NCBI GenBank assembly: GCA_947579605.1
Contig: OX388314.1
Span: forward strand, 24,872,000-24,935,999
Length of the DNA stretch: 64,000 nt
Direction: 5' to 3'
From: Athripsodes cinereus
Lineage: Eukaryota; Arthropoda; Insecta; Trichoptera; Leptoceridae
The notes beneath the pieces are model-generated. The model had not been told where the DNA came from and ran no database searches. It worked only from the letters and a program-made list of their open reading frames with translations. The translations under genes were made by a program, and so were the position numbers. Of this stretch, positions 52,901 through 63,550 are shown piece after piece; the stretch's first letter is position 1; every line of letters starts with the position of its first letter.

Positions 52901-53557
52901 AAATTACATTAATATACTTGAATAAAACTTAATTATAGGTAAAAAATGTCAATAAAAAAAAAAACACAAAATTTGAATTAAACTAAATTAAAAATAAATT
53001 ACACAATTTGGAAAGAAAGAAAATTTTTCTTTAAAAAAATTATTAAAATGAGATTATTATTAGAAATTATTAAGAAATTTGTAATGTTAATATTACATAA
53101 TTATGTTAAACTATTTGCGTCCCTTAAGACTGTAAATAAATAAGAACCTAATACTTAACTCCATGTGTCCTTATGATAAAGACGGAATTGATCATGAGTT
53201 GATTTCTTTCTTTATTTTCGTGTCAAAACACCCAAAATAATTGACCTATAACCTTACAATAAACCCGTTAGATAAACAGGATAATACGAGATATTATTAT
53301 ATCAGAACGATAACCCACCTACCTTTAAATTATTGATAAATAAATTTCACGTTTCTAACAAGCAAATCATATCAGAGAAAAAAAAACAACATACATATTA
53401 TATTTTACTCACACAATACTACGCAACATAAAATGCGTCATCAAATAAAAAGATAGTACAATCAAATTTAGTGGCGTGCATTATCGATGAACGTGAAGAA
53501 ATTTAGAATATTTTGCTGCAAATAATAAAAAGATAAAAAAATAAAATTAATCATTGA
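52901..53557. other. No recognised feature
   Basis: A/T-rich sequence. Confidence 0.4.
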
Positions 53558-53930
53558 TATTTATTTATTTATTTATGGCCAGTTACACACTACACAACAC
53601 ACAAAAATAAATTCAAAAAATATCAACAATATCACAAGAAAACAATGCGTTGCCCGATTTAAAAGTGTATAAAAAAAATAATTAATTGATATTATTCAAT
53701 AGCCCATAAGGTTATATTATAATATAACACAATAAAATCAATGAAAACAAAAATCATGAAAATTACACTATCAACTAAGCACAGCAAGGGAGGGAATGGA
53801 AAGGGAGGAAATTCGTCGAAATGCAGAGGGAAGGTCGCATAAAGCAATTATGACAACCATTAAAATTATGTACGTCAACTCGCAATTTGCGTAGAATAGA
53901 CACCTTACAGAGTAAATAATGAAATAATTA
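53558..53930 (-). repeat. CR1-like LINE 3' UTR
   Basis: A TTTATTTATTTATGG tail on the left and a GC-richer block (AGGGAGGGAATGGAAAGGG, GGAAGGTCGCATAAAGC) on the right, consistent with a minus-strand LINE 3' end. No coding match. Confidence 0.4.
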
Positions 53931-54744
53931 CGTAGGTACCTTTTTGATCAAAATATTTTGTGTATTTATGTTCTATCTACGGTTTCCATTGTCAGCCAGA
54001 GCTCAATCTATGTGAATGTTGTCCATATTTATATGTTATGTTAAAAGGTTATGCCTTCTAAATGTATGTAACAATAATTTTTGACTGAATTCGAAAACCA
54101 AAAAAGGCTTGTGGTATTTCAAATACAAATATAACATTAATTATATACCTATGGGAGTTTTCATTTAATAAATACTGATGGAATTTCATTTAATAAATGA
54201 GACTATGGGCGACAAGTAAATACAAAATTTCGTCAATTTCATTGTCAAATATTTGAAGAAATGCTTGGAGCAATAGCACCAAGTTTGATGGAGGAAAAAA
54301 TTAATAAAGTTGTCGATGTATATCATTATATGTTATTGATGGATATCACTTATTATTGTCTAATGCAAAATTTCAATTTATTTCCTAATATATTTTTAAG
54401 GTTATTTTTTTTCTATACTCCACAGATACAAGTAAAGCTAGCAGACTTATCACTCATGTAATTTGTTCCCGACAAGCAGTTCTGTCTCAATTCTGCTGAG
54501 ACAGTTTTTCTCCAAACCCTGGATGCGAAAATTTCGAAATCCGCTAGAAAACATTTTTATGAGTCGGAGAAATTCGATAAAAACTATCACACAAATACGT
54601 ACTTTTCTGAAGTCAAGCAAGTTTGTTAATTATAAGATTGTTGCAACAGTTCAATATGAAAATAAATAAACTTTTCATTTTGTATACCTACTTAAAAATA
54701 ACTCCTGTTGATCGGTTGGGTTATAGAGGATATTAAAAAACACA
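53931..54744. other. No recognised feature
   Basis: AT-rich. Short ORFs at 54261 and 54463 have no family. Confidence 0.35.
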
Positions 54745-54746
54745 TC

Positions 54747-55443
54747 ATGTGGTGTTCTCACTTTGGCGAATATCGCCAGGGTACTTAATATCGCCAGCCA
54801 TTTGAACCGTGTGAACAAAATGACAGCTAATCTGAAACGATAAAAACCTTCCAACTTTTTTTCTCTGATTGAACGATTTGCGCATGCGTAGATGTGCGCG
54901 GGTCCGTAAAAACTTTCTAACCTATAAATTTTATAATGTTTCCCGCTTCGTGACAGCTATAACCTTTGTTGTTGGTTTGTGGCGTTTGTTACCTTAATTA
55001 AAAGGCACCTTTAACCTCTACTATAACATTTTCGACTAAAAATAAACACTTCGCGATCTCCATCTCGACGTCCGCCATTTTGAAAACAATGTCAAAATCA
55101 AAGCGCATCTGACAGATCGTTTCTATATCAGTGGACTGTGTGAACTGAGGCCTGAGTCAACAACACACTTTCGTCTCACGTTCCCGCTCCGTTAGCGTTC
55201 GGGTGCAGACGATGTTGCAAGCAAGTGTCAATTTCGTTGCTAAGATACACGATAGTTACGAAAATTAACACTTTGGCGCACCATCGTCTGCACCCGAACG
55301 CTAGCGGAGCGGGAACGTGACGCGATAGTGTGTTGTTGACTCAGGCCTCAGGTGTGACGATCAATGAGCGTACGGCGAATTTTGTTTTTTCGCCTGGCGT
55401 TATATTTTGAAATTCGCCTGTCGATTTTCGCCAAATGTGATAT
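54747..55443. mobile_element. Inverted-repeat element, family B, with nested MITE
   Basis: TGTGGTGTTCTCACTTTGGCG start and TCGATTTTCGCCAAATGTGA end. In reverse orientation relative to 50534. It is enlarged by the insertion at 55145-55351. Confidence 0.8.
55145..55351. mobile_element. Palindromic MITE family F, intact copy
   Basis: Near-perfect inverse halves: CTGAGGCCTGAGTCAACAAC at left faces GTTGTTGACTCAGGCCTCAG. The empty site is visible in the family B copy at about 50620-50645, where GTGTGAACAGGTGTGACGAT is continuous (read on the minus strand). Confidence 0.88.
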
Positions 55444-56204
55444 GGCGGGATTTTTTTCTCAAAATTATTTTGTTTTATTTATTTTTTTGTACAAATGGTG
55501 AGTGTTTTGAAAGAAACAATTTTCTACAGTTTTCGAATATTTAATTACGAATCCAACGGCATATATAACTCAATTTTCGTGAAAATGTGAAAGCGGTTTT
55601 CGAAACTCGGCGACACAAATGAAACTTTTCGACTCGGTATGTGTAGTATATTGTACTGCTTATCCATTGACCTATATCGTATACATTATCATGTCCTATT
55701 CAAGTTTACTTCCCCTACAAACAAATAACAGTATGTAGTTAAAAAGATAATAACTCACTGTCTGGAGTAAGATAATTAATTTTATAATACAATATCATAT
55801 CATGATTGATTAAAGATTTCAATATGTTTTCATTATAAACATGCATGCAAGGAGAAGAAAATCGTTGAACGAATAAATAAATAAAAAAATGTAATAAAAA
55901 ACGATAACACGTTTATACCCATCACCTCTCAAGAGGGTAATGAAAAGGTTATCAAAAATGTGTCATTCATTCGTCAAAGGTCGAACACGTTGGGAGTACT
56001 AAGCATTTTCCTTAATGGGTGAAGGGCGAGGGTAAATCCTGTATCTTTTTATTTAATAAAGTAGGTACCTACCTCAAATTTATGTTCATTAATTGCTAAG
56101 AAAGGGATCTTAATTATTGGTTTGCTCATTGTTTCAATAAATTGTTTATATTTATTGTTTTACAACTGTTTGATCCATATAGAATAAATAAAATAGAAAA
56201 TAAA
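55444..56204. other. No recognised feature
   Basis: AT-rich. Confidence 0.4.
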
Positions 56205-56375
56205 AAAATAAGACATTTGGGGTGGATGGCAAACCTCATCGCTGAATTTAAGATATAAAAGATATAAAATGTCCTAATTTTTTCGTACGCCTGCTTTTTA
56301 CAGGACACTCGAAAATTTACGTATAAGAGTGGGAGACCAATTTTTTTACGAGTGTTTCACGAATTTTTTTATCTC
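56205..56375 (-). repeat. Rep-A copy, 5' two thirds
   Basis: GATGGCAAACCTCATCGCTG, TTTTACAGGACACTCGAAAA, GAGTGGGAGACCAATTTTTT. A 25-base GAGTGTTTCACGAATTTTT block is duplicated just after (56359 and 56388). Confidence 0.85.
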
Positions 56376-56805
56376 TCTCTCTCAAGGAGTGTTTCACGAA
56401 TTTTTTTATCGTACGTCATGTTTTACTTGAGGACAATAAAAAACTCTCCGCTACTCCATAATGATATTTAAATAAAAAAAAATATTTTCCATATTAATTA
56501 ACATATTAAACTATTAGATAGGTGCTATACCGATATTGAAAATCATGATCTGTCCCTGTATTCGCCTAGGCTATATACTTAGTATTCTAATAATAATTGC
56601 CGACTAGAACCTACATACATACTACCTACACACGTATTAAGTATGTACATATATAATTATATTATGAGTCAAATCAGATGATTATGTACTTATGTATAAT
56701 TGACTATTATGGTGGATCTATATACACATTCGACCGAATTTGGCATAGTGGACAAAACATTGGAGTGAAAGAAAAGGGTGTATGCATCCCTTTGATGTAG
56801 GCATA

Positions 56806-56930
56806 ATAATAATAAACTTTATTGTACAATACATATTTACAAAGTTATAAAATAATGTGATACAAATAAATTATATTGTACAAAGGGCGGGTTTATCGCA
56901 GAAGCGATATCTTCCAACTAACCCATAGAT
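56806..56930 (-). repeat. LINE-eta 3' end
   Basis: (AAT)n then TTTATTGTACAATAC, GGCGGGTTTATCGCAGAAGCGATATCTTCC and CAACTAACCCAT. Confidence 0.75.
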
Positions 56931-56978
56931 ATACTAATAAGAGTGGACTGAACGACACCAGTCAAAATGTTTGTTTGC

Positions 56979-57101
56979 TATTGGCGGGTTTCAATAATCT
57001 ATCTATCCGCTCCTGTCGATTGAAATCTATTGTGTTCTATATTTTGAATCATACATTTCAATCGATAGTCACGGATAGATAGGTTATTGAAACCGGCCAT
57101 A
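56979..57101. mobile_element. Short palindromic MITE
   Basis: GGCGGGTTTCAATAATCTAT at left faces ATAGGTTATTGAAACCGGCC at right, and CGATTGAAA faces TTTCAATCG. About 122 bp. Confidence 0.7.
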
Positions 57102-57169
57102 AGACAACTGAACTTATTGTCATTTTTGGATATGTTGTGAAATGTCTATCTATCGATACTGTGTAGAGT

Positions 57170-57300
57170 AGCCTCCTGGCTGTAATAGTCATGCAAGCTG
57201 TTCTCTTCGTGTCAACAAAAAAAGGAGATATTAAGGTGGTTGTCGAACCTTATCGCTGAATTTAACATGTGAAACGTCTTTATTTTTACAAACACCTTCT
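57170..57300 (-). repeat. Rep-A copy, middle part
   Basis: CATGCAAGCTGTTCTCTTCG, GTCGAACCTTATCGCTGAATTTAAC. Confidence 0.7.
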
Positions 57301-57455
57301 GTGAAATGTTAATTCTTGAAATAATAAATGTCATTGCATGCCTCTGAATAATTGATGTTCTTTTGTTTTGGAGTGTTTGGGGGTACGATTAAGTTTCGTG
57401 ATAGAGTGTCCAATTTTATTACATGTCTATGTATGTGGGTATCTAGAAAAATCGA

Positions 57456-57515
57456 CGACTCACGCAATGTAGTCGAAGGCAGCGAACACGAAGAATCTTT
57501 CCACACCGTCGACAT
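57456..57515 (-). CDS. Candidate first coding exon (MSTVWKDSSCSLPSTTL)
   Basis: The minus-strand ATG at 57515 opens a frame with GC-richer codons. After 17-18 codons a strong donor, GTGAGT, occurs at about 57463-57458. The ORF can also run on for 68 codons to a stop at 57309. No family recognised; the plus strand has an overlapping 111-codon ORF. Weak evidence. Confidence 0.2.
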
Positions 57516-57687
57516 TGTGTATAATTCGTTTATGGTTGGCGAATGTGTAGTGTCGCCTAAAATATATTATTATGCTGGCGTATATCTGTGTTATGACTTT
57601 AATTATAATGGTACCTACCTTCACGTTTTTGATATAAATTTTATGTACCTACGTATTTTATTGTCAAAATTTATATTATATACCTAA

Positions 57688-58139
57688 TATTTTGTACCGA
57701 TCTACTACAGTCAAACTACGTGCCTCATACCTATACCTATTATAAGCTAAGAAAGTTTTTATGAAGGCTTTTGTATTTCACAATTATTGAATTGAATATC
57801 CATGAAAAAGTCATTTCCGCAATGCGAGTTAACAAAAATATTTTTATAGAGAAGGCATAAAAAGTTTCAATGCTTACGAATGGGATTAGGCTGGTTTAGG
57901 CTCTCTGCCTATCCCACAAAGGAGACGTCATTTTGAGATAGAAAAATAAATGATCTAGGCAACATCGTTTCTTGAGAATCTTTAAGAGCCAAGCGATTCA
58001 AGCTGTCCTCTTGTAACATTTATTTGATGAACGTACCGTGAGTAAAGTAATCCAGTCTAAGCTAATTCGTCAGCATTAAGATATTGCACCTCTAGAGTCT
58101 AGAGGATTGCAATATTTTAGAAATAAATTGTCTGAAATA
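57688..58139. other. No recognised feature
   Basis: AT-rich. Confidence 0.4.
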
Positions 58140-58370
58140 ACTTCTTTTCCCGGATATTTCAGGAGTCTAAGAACTCCTATTTATCCGTTTGGATGACAAT
58201 TTCTTTATTATTTTAACTCTTTCCAGTCCATCAGTGTTGGCATCTCCGACCCTACCACGTCAGTGGGCGGTGGATCCGGCTGACGAAGCAGATCCCACAC
58301 ATCCACGAATACCTTAAAGTGTGCAATGCTTGTGGCATTTTAAAATACTTTCCCAAACTAGAACTCCCGT
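58140..58370 (+). repeat. Possible LINE-zeta-type remnant
   Basis: CAGGAGTCTAAGAACTCC, GACCCTACCACGTCAGTGGG and GGTGGATCCGGCTGACGAAG form a GC-richer block with LINE 3'-UTR character. Similarity to LINE-zeta is partial. Confidence 0.35.
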
Positions 58371-58814
58371 AGATAATAATAATCTAGGCAAACAATATAA
58401 AAGGCTTTGTTTTTCAATACTATAAAATATATTCATGACATAAATATTATTCAAGTTCAAAGCCCGAGCAATTTGATTTATTATCATTTTATTTTAGCCA
58501 TAATACTCAATAAATCACCTTTGTGCATCTGTTAAAGTTTATGTTTTTTCTATTTATTTTCCTCATTCATAAATTTAACACTCAAAGATTTACCGTATTA
58601 TGCCATTTTTTGTCAATTAAATATTTAACACGCATTTGTTTCAAATGTATTTATTTCAGGCGAAATGTATAAAAATGAAATTTACATTCCATTGCCTAAT
58701 CCCTTGAGAGGTTTTTTGGCATTGTTCAGAATCTTATACTAAATATATGAACATTTATAAATACTAAAGTACCTACTACAACATTCCTATGTATAGCACT
58801 GACACGTTAGATAC
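58371..58814. other. No recognised feature
   Basis: AT-rich. Confidence 0.4.
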
Positions 58815-59525
58815 AAATAATTGCTATACGAGAGGAATGTGGAATGGAAGTTGGTGTAATAACCAAGATGAATGTACATAATTTACGATGTTTTGGGCAT
58901 GTGGAAAGAATCAATGAGGACAGAATAACCAAGAAAATAAATTTGGCTGAGAGGGATGGAGTCCGGAGATTTGGCCGTCCGAGGAGCAAATGGCAATTTA
59001 CGATATTGATAGAGCAATGGGATAGAACCTTTTCTGTGACGGGACCCAACCTTTGGAATGGATTCCCTCTTGAGATTAGGCAGGCTGCGGATCTTAAGAC
59101 ATTCAGAAGGGACCAAAAAACCTTTTAGTTTATTAAGTACTTTTAAATATTGTATGTATCTATTCTGTTTTACATTCTTGACGTGGATACATATTGTATC
59201 CAAAATATTCAATGTAATATATGTAATATAATACGTACATAACTTCTATCGTGGATACCTTTATGTATCCGAGATTTCTCATTTATCTATGTATTTATCT
59301 ATATTTATAATATGACGTGGATGTAATGTCCTAGAATTTATGAATTGTACAGTGTACTTGAGGTGCTTTGGCACGTAAACGACACTTTAATGTTGTCCAA
59401 TAATAATGATATCATAATACGAGTATAAACCAGATCCTACAAGATGGTCACGTGTGCTGAGCACATTGAACAGGAGAGCATGAATGAGGGATTGTATGAC
59501 AGTGATGGAAGCGAAAGGCATCACA
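58815..59525 (+). pseudogene. LINE-alpha fragment split by LINE-epsilon
   Basis: The left part to about 58998 reads REECGMEVGVITKMNVHNL, RCFGHVERINEDRITKKINL, AERDGVRRFGRPRSKW, a LINE-alpha-type tail. The right part, from about 59425, reads QILQDGHV...LNRRACMRDCMTVMEAKG, matching residues QILKDGRV...RNRRACMRNCMTVEEAKE of the 3599 copy. The ~425 bp between are LINE-epsilon. Confidence 0.75.
58999..59420 (+). mobile_element. LINE-epsilon 3' fragment nested in LINE-alpha
   Basis: Starts in-frame with RTFSVTGPNLWNGFPLEIRQ, then AADLKTFRRDQKTF and stop, a 3' UTR shared with 42100-42242 and 42531-42650, and an ATAATAAT tail. The PxLWNxLP..LR..F...L pattern is the usual end of CR1/L2-type proteins. 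Confidence 0.75.
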
Positions 59526-59884
59526 TGTTGTCGCCTAGACGGCCTAGACTTCTATAAAGATTTGAAAAAACATATTATGACCAAACGAACTTTGACAATT
59601 GGAATTATGAGCAATTGTCAGCCGTGTGTCTCAAGGTCTTTGGGTCAACTCTTATCAAAAAAAAAACTCATTTTACATACTTCCGTAAACCAAATATTTT
59701 GTTCTGATAACTATGATACATTTTTAAGCACACAGTAGACGTAAGAATTAGTTCAACTTGATAAATAAATAATAAACATTTGAAGGTCGCCTTATTATTT
59801 ATACAATTGAATAATAATTCATGTATTCTTGGTTAAAAATACGATATACCGAATGTTTGAAAAATCTGGAACATACAAAACTTT
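59526..59884. other. No recognised feature
   Basis: Contains an 84-codon ORF that starts in the LINE-alpha piece. Nothing else. Confidence 0.35.
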
Positions 59885-60340
59885 TATTATACTACATATA
59901 TCATTTTGGCATATTCCAGAAGTGGGGTAGTCAGTAGACCATGATATAAAATATAAACATGCAAGTCGTCCTCTTCGTGCCAACAAAGATTAAAACATTC
60001 AGGATGGATGGCAAACCTCATCGCTGAATTAATTTTTTTTAAAAGATATATCTGGGTTTTTGTTATAAACCCAAATACAACCTTATACACCTTTCACAGT
60101 AAGCTACTAAAAGATTGTGTCGTGAAAGGGGAGTTTGCCGGCACCTGGTATCGAACCACGGACGCCCCTTGTTCACGAGGCCGCGACTCTACCTCCAGGC
60201 TACCGACGAACTCATCGATGAATTAAAGATGTAAAATGTCTTTGTTTTTTGGAACTCTGCATGGGATAGGTACTTGGAAACTTACGGTAAAAATGGGGGG
60301 GGGGGGGTGCTCCACGGATCAAAAAAGAACATTTTTTAAA
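59885..60340 (-). repeat. Rep-A copy split by a tRNA-SINE
   Basis: GGCATATTCCAGAAGTGGGG, GATGGCAAACCTCATCGCTG before the SINE; AAAGATGTAAAATGTCTTTG after it; ends CACGG next to a run of ~14 G. Confidence 0.85.
60033..60210 (-). mobile_element. tRNA-derived SINE, full copy 3
   Basis: Target duplication CTCATCG(C/A)TGAATTAA, 16 bp with one mismatch, at 60017-60032 and 60211-60226. Minus strand: GTTCGTCGGTAGCCTGGAGG (A-box region), GGTTCGATACC (B-box at 60147-60157), GCCGGCAAACTCCCC, LINE-like tail GGTTTATAACAAAAACCC then A/T tract. Confidence 0.9.
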
Positions 60341-60560
60341 TTCTTTTTCAGTTTATGTAGATACTGAGTGTCCTGTAAAAGGCAGCTGTTTGAAAATATA
60401 AGGACATTTTACATCTTTAAGTCATCGATGACGTTTGCCACCTATCCTGTATGTCTTAACTTATTGTTGGCACGGAGAGGACGGTCCACGTGTTTGTTAC
60501 ATGGAGCTGGTCTGCTGGCTACTCTATTTGTGGGATATGCCGCGATGTTATGATTAAAAG
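60341..60560 (+). repeat. Rep-A copy
   Basis: GAGTGTCCTGTAAAAGGCAG, GTCATCGATGACG, GGCACGGAGAGGACGGTCC, GGTCTGCTGGCTACTC, GCCGCGATG. Confidence 0.85.
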
Positions 60561-60584
60561 GAAAGAAATTATGTACAAAAATAT

Positions 60585-60775
60585 ATAAACACAAATGGGG
60601 TAGTCAGGAGACCAATCGCATGTAAAAAACAAGCAAACCGTTTTTTCCGTGCCAACAAATAAATTAAAAAAATGTGTATGGGTGGCAAATTTTATTGCAG
60701 AATTAATATTATGTAAAATGTCCTCACTCACGGGAAAGAGATGGAGACCAATTCTTTGGCTGGAGCTTCACGGAT
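60585..60775 (-). repeat. Rep-A copy
   Basis: GGGGTAGTCAGGAGACCAATC, GGGTGGCAAATTTTATTGC, GGAGACCAATTCTTTGGCTGG, CTTCACGG. Confidence 0.8.
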
Positions 60776-61029
60776 AATATAGTTTTTAAGATTGATAGCC
60801 CATCTTCGTAACTACCTGTCATCATTATTTATATTATTGGACTTATTGAATTTATTGTTGTATTGATGTTCTTGCTAATTATTTTCATGTTATTTTTATG
60901 TTATGTAAGTACTTTTATCTGCAAATAATTGATAAACAGGCAATAACTACCTATTTAATTGTTATTGTAATTTCTGCGACGCAATTAATAATATCTATTA
61001 TCTAATCTATTATCTAAACCCAGCAGAGA

Positions 61030-61300
61030 CCTGTAATCTCCGTAATACAGGAGAAACGATGGTCCTGGCTGGGACATGTTTTGAGAATGGCCAATGATAG
61101 TTGGCCAAAAAGAGCACTGTTCTTCCGTCGGCCCGGGCGTCCCTCTTTCACAATACACCGTTCCTATGACAACGATATCAGAGCGCAAGGAATGTCGTGG
61201 AAAGAGGTGACGCAATTGGCGCAGAGACGCTCTGAATGGAGGAGGCTGGTTTCTACCCTGTGCTCCCGAGAGGGGCGTTGAGGGCGAGATGATGATGATT
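61030..61300 (+). pseudogene. LINE-gamma: non-LTR C-terminal fragment
   Basis: Open frame reading IQEKRWSWLGHVLRMANDSW, RALFFRRPGRPSFTIHRSYD, GMSWKEVTQLAQRRSEWRRL, ending CSREGR and stop, with a (GAT)n tail. The GHVLRM and RRSEWRRL motifs mark the C-terminus of RTE-like ORFs. Two shorter copies are at 27132 and 43826. Confidence 0.8.
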
Positions 61301-61529
61301 ATCTAATCATAATCATTCTACAAAGAGATGCACCATTTAATTTGTAAAAAATAGAATATCAATAAAAACAAATACTTAGAACTTTCTCGATAAAATTGCA
61401 ATTATTATTACCTACATGGTGGGCTTAATACGAAAACCGACAATCTTGAATTTTGGTGGCTTTGAGTTGTGTTCCCGATGTTATCCATAAATTTTCGAGT
61501 AATTTTGCTAATATTTGTTATGAATTAAG

Positions 61530-62252
61530 GGGGCCCTTTAGCAAAAACGACAAAACATTCAATTTTCAACAAGTTTGGTACACAAACTCTCAAAACTTGT
61601 TGACCCTACGAACATTTTGATTTGATAAAATATGAAAACAAATATTAATTACCAATATCAAACCTTAACTTTAAAAAAAAACTCGATTTTAGCTTCATAA
61701 TAAAGTTTATTTTATAAAAAAGCATATTTCTAAAAATCGAATTCGGGGGTGTGTTTGGTACATAAATGCACGAGAATCCTAAAAATTTTCACATATTTAT
61801 TTTAATATTGAGAATATTTAGATAGTTATTACAATTATAGAACAAAAAAACAATTTTTTTTTGTTTTTTTCATGGATATTTACCGACTTTTTTTTTGATA
61901 AAATTTGTCATATTTTGAAACCAAAAATCACCACATGAACTCAATTTTTTGTATACTAAAAATTTTTTGCTAAAAACTATAGTATTTATATGCTTGATAT
62001 AATGAATAAAATATATATATATATATATATTACAAATAATTTGTATTTTGATATAACAAAGAGTACCTAAATAAATCCCGTCAGTCTGCGATTTATTTAT
62101 TTTTTATTAAAAAACTAATATTGGTAATAAATATTTGATTTTTTATTTTATCAAATCAATATGTTCGCAAGGGTCAACAAGTTTAGGCAGTTTTTCTATG
62201 AAATTTGTTGAAAATAGAAAATTTTACCGTTTTTGTTAAACGGGACTCTTAA
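61530..62252. mobile_element. Long inverted-repeat element, unknown superfamily
   Basis: GGCCCTTTAGCAAAAACGAC and the next ~130 bases face an inverse copy at right (GTTTTTGTTAAACGGGACTC), including CTTGTTGACCCTACGAACAT / ATGTTCGCAAGGGTCAACAAG. No transposase ORF. TSD not evident. Confidence 0.7.
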
Positions 62253-62313
62253 GAGGCTTACCTGTACTCAAAAAATATAAACTTTTATTTATTCATTATT
62301 CATTTACATAAAT

Positions 62314-63293
62314 TTACTATTTACTATTTACTATTTACTATTTACTATTTACTATTTACTATTTACTATTTACTATTTACTATTTACTATTTACTATTTA
62401 CTATTTACTATTTACTATTTACTATTTACTATTTACTATTTACTATTTACTATTTACTATTTACTATTTACTATTTACTATTTACTATTTACTATTTACT
62501 ATTTACTATTTACTATTTACTATTTACTATTTACTATTTACTATTTACTATTTACTATTTACTATTTACTATTTACTATTTACTATTTACTATTTACTAT
62601 TTACTATTTACTATTTACTATTTACTATTTACTATTTACTATTTACTATTTACTATTTACTATTTACTATTTACTATTTACTATTTACTATTTACTATTT
62701 ACTATTTACTATTTACTATTTACTATTTACTATTTACTATTTACTATTTACTATTTACTATTTACTATTTACTATTTACTATTTACTATTTACTATTTAC
62801 TATTTACTATTTACTATTTACTATTTACTATTTACTATTTACTATTTACTATTTACTATTTACTATTTACTATTTACTATTTACTATTTACTATTTACTA
62901 TTTACTATTTACTATTTACTATTTACTATTTACTATTTACTATTTACTATTTACTATTTACTATTTACTATTTACTATTTACTATTTACTATTTACTATT
63001 TACTATTTACTATTTACTATTTACTATTTACTATTTACTATTTACTATTTACTATTTACTATTTACTATTTACTATTTACTATTTACTATTTACTATTTA
63101 CTATTTACTATTTACTATTTACTATTTACTATTTACTATTTACTATTTACTATTTACTATTTACTATTTACTATTTACTATTTACTATTTACTATTTACT
63201 ATTTACTATTTACTATTTACTATTTACTATTTACTATTTACTATTTACTATTTACTATTTACTATTTACTATTTACTATCTACTATTTACTTA
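62314..63293. repeat. (TTTACTA)n array, about 140 copies
   Basis: An uninterrupted, almost perfect heptamer array of about 980 bp. The only visible variant units are at the right edge (ATCTACTATTTACTTA). It is not the insect telomere repeat TTAGG. Confidence 0.98.
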
Positions 63294-63297
63294 TTAT

Positions 63298-63550
63298 CCC
63301 GTGGAGCACCCGGTAAAGAATTGGTCTCCCACTCTTCTGCGTAAGTTTTCGAGTGCCCTGTAAAAGGCAGGTGTTCGAAAAAAATAAGACATTTTACATC
63401 TTAAATTCAGCGATGAGGTTTGCCACCCATCCTGAATGTCTTGATTTTATATTGGCACGAAGAGGACAGTTTGCATGTTTCTTAGATGCAGCTGATCTGC
63501 TGGCTACCCCACTTGTGGGATATGCCGTGATGGTATAGTATAGTATAGTA
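63298..63550 (+). repeat. Rep-A copy, full length (reference copy)
   Basis: Complete: CCCGTGGAGCACCCGG, GAATTGGTCTCCCACTCTTC, TTTTCGAGTGCCCTGTAAAA, AATTCAGCGATGAGGTTTGC, CACCCATCCTGAATGTCTTG, GGCACGAAGAGGACAGTTTG, GATCTGCTGGCTACCCCACT, GGGATATGCCGTGATGG, (TATAG)n. No clear Pol III A-box. TTCGAGTGCCC may be a weak B-box. Confidence 0.9.

Noticed and set aside
60368..60553. Recurring M-CKRQ...ORF in Rep-A copies (also 63353, 56126)
   Set aside because: The frame is open in some copies only and carries indels in others. Similarity is at DNA level, so I treat Rep-A as non-coding.
62314..63293. Telomeric array
   Set aside because: The unit is TTTACTA, not TTAGG, and the array is flanked by ordinary interspersed repeats.
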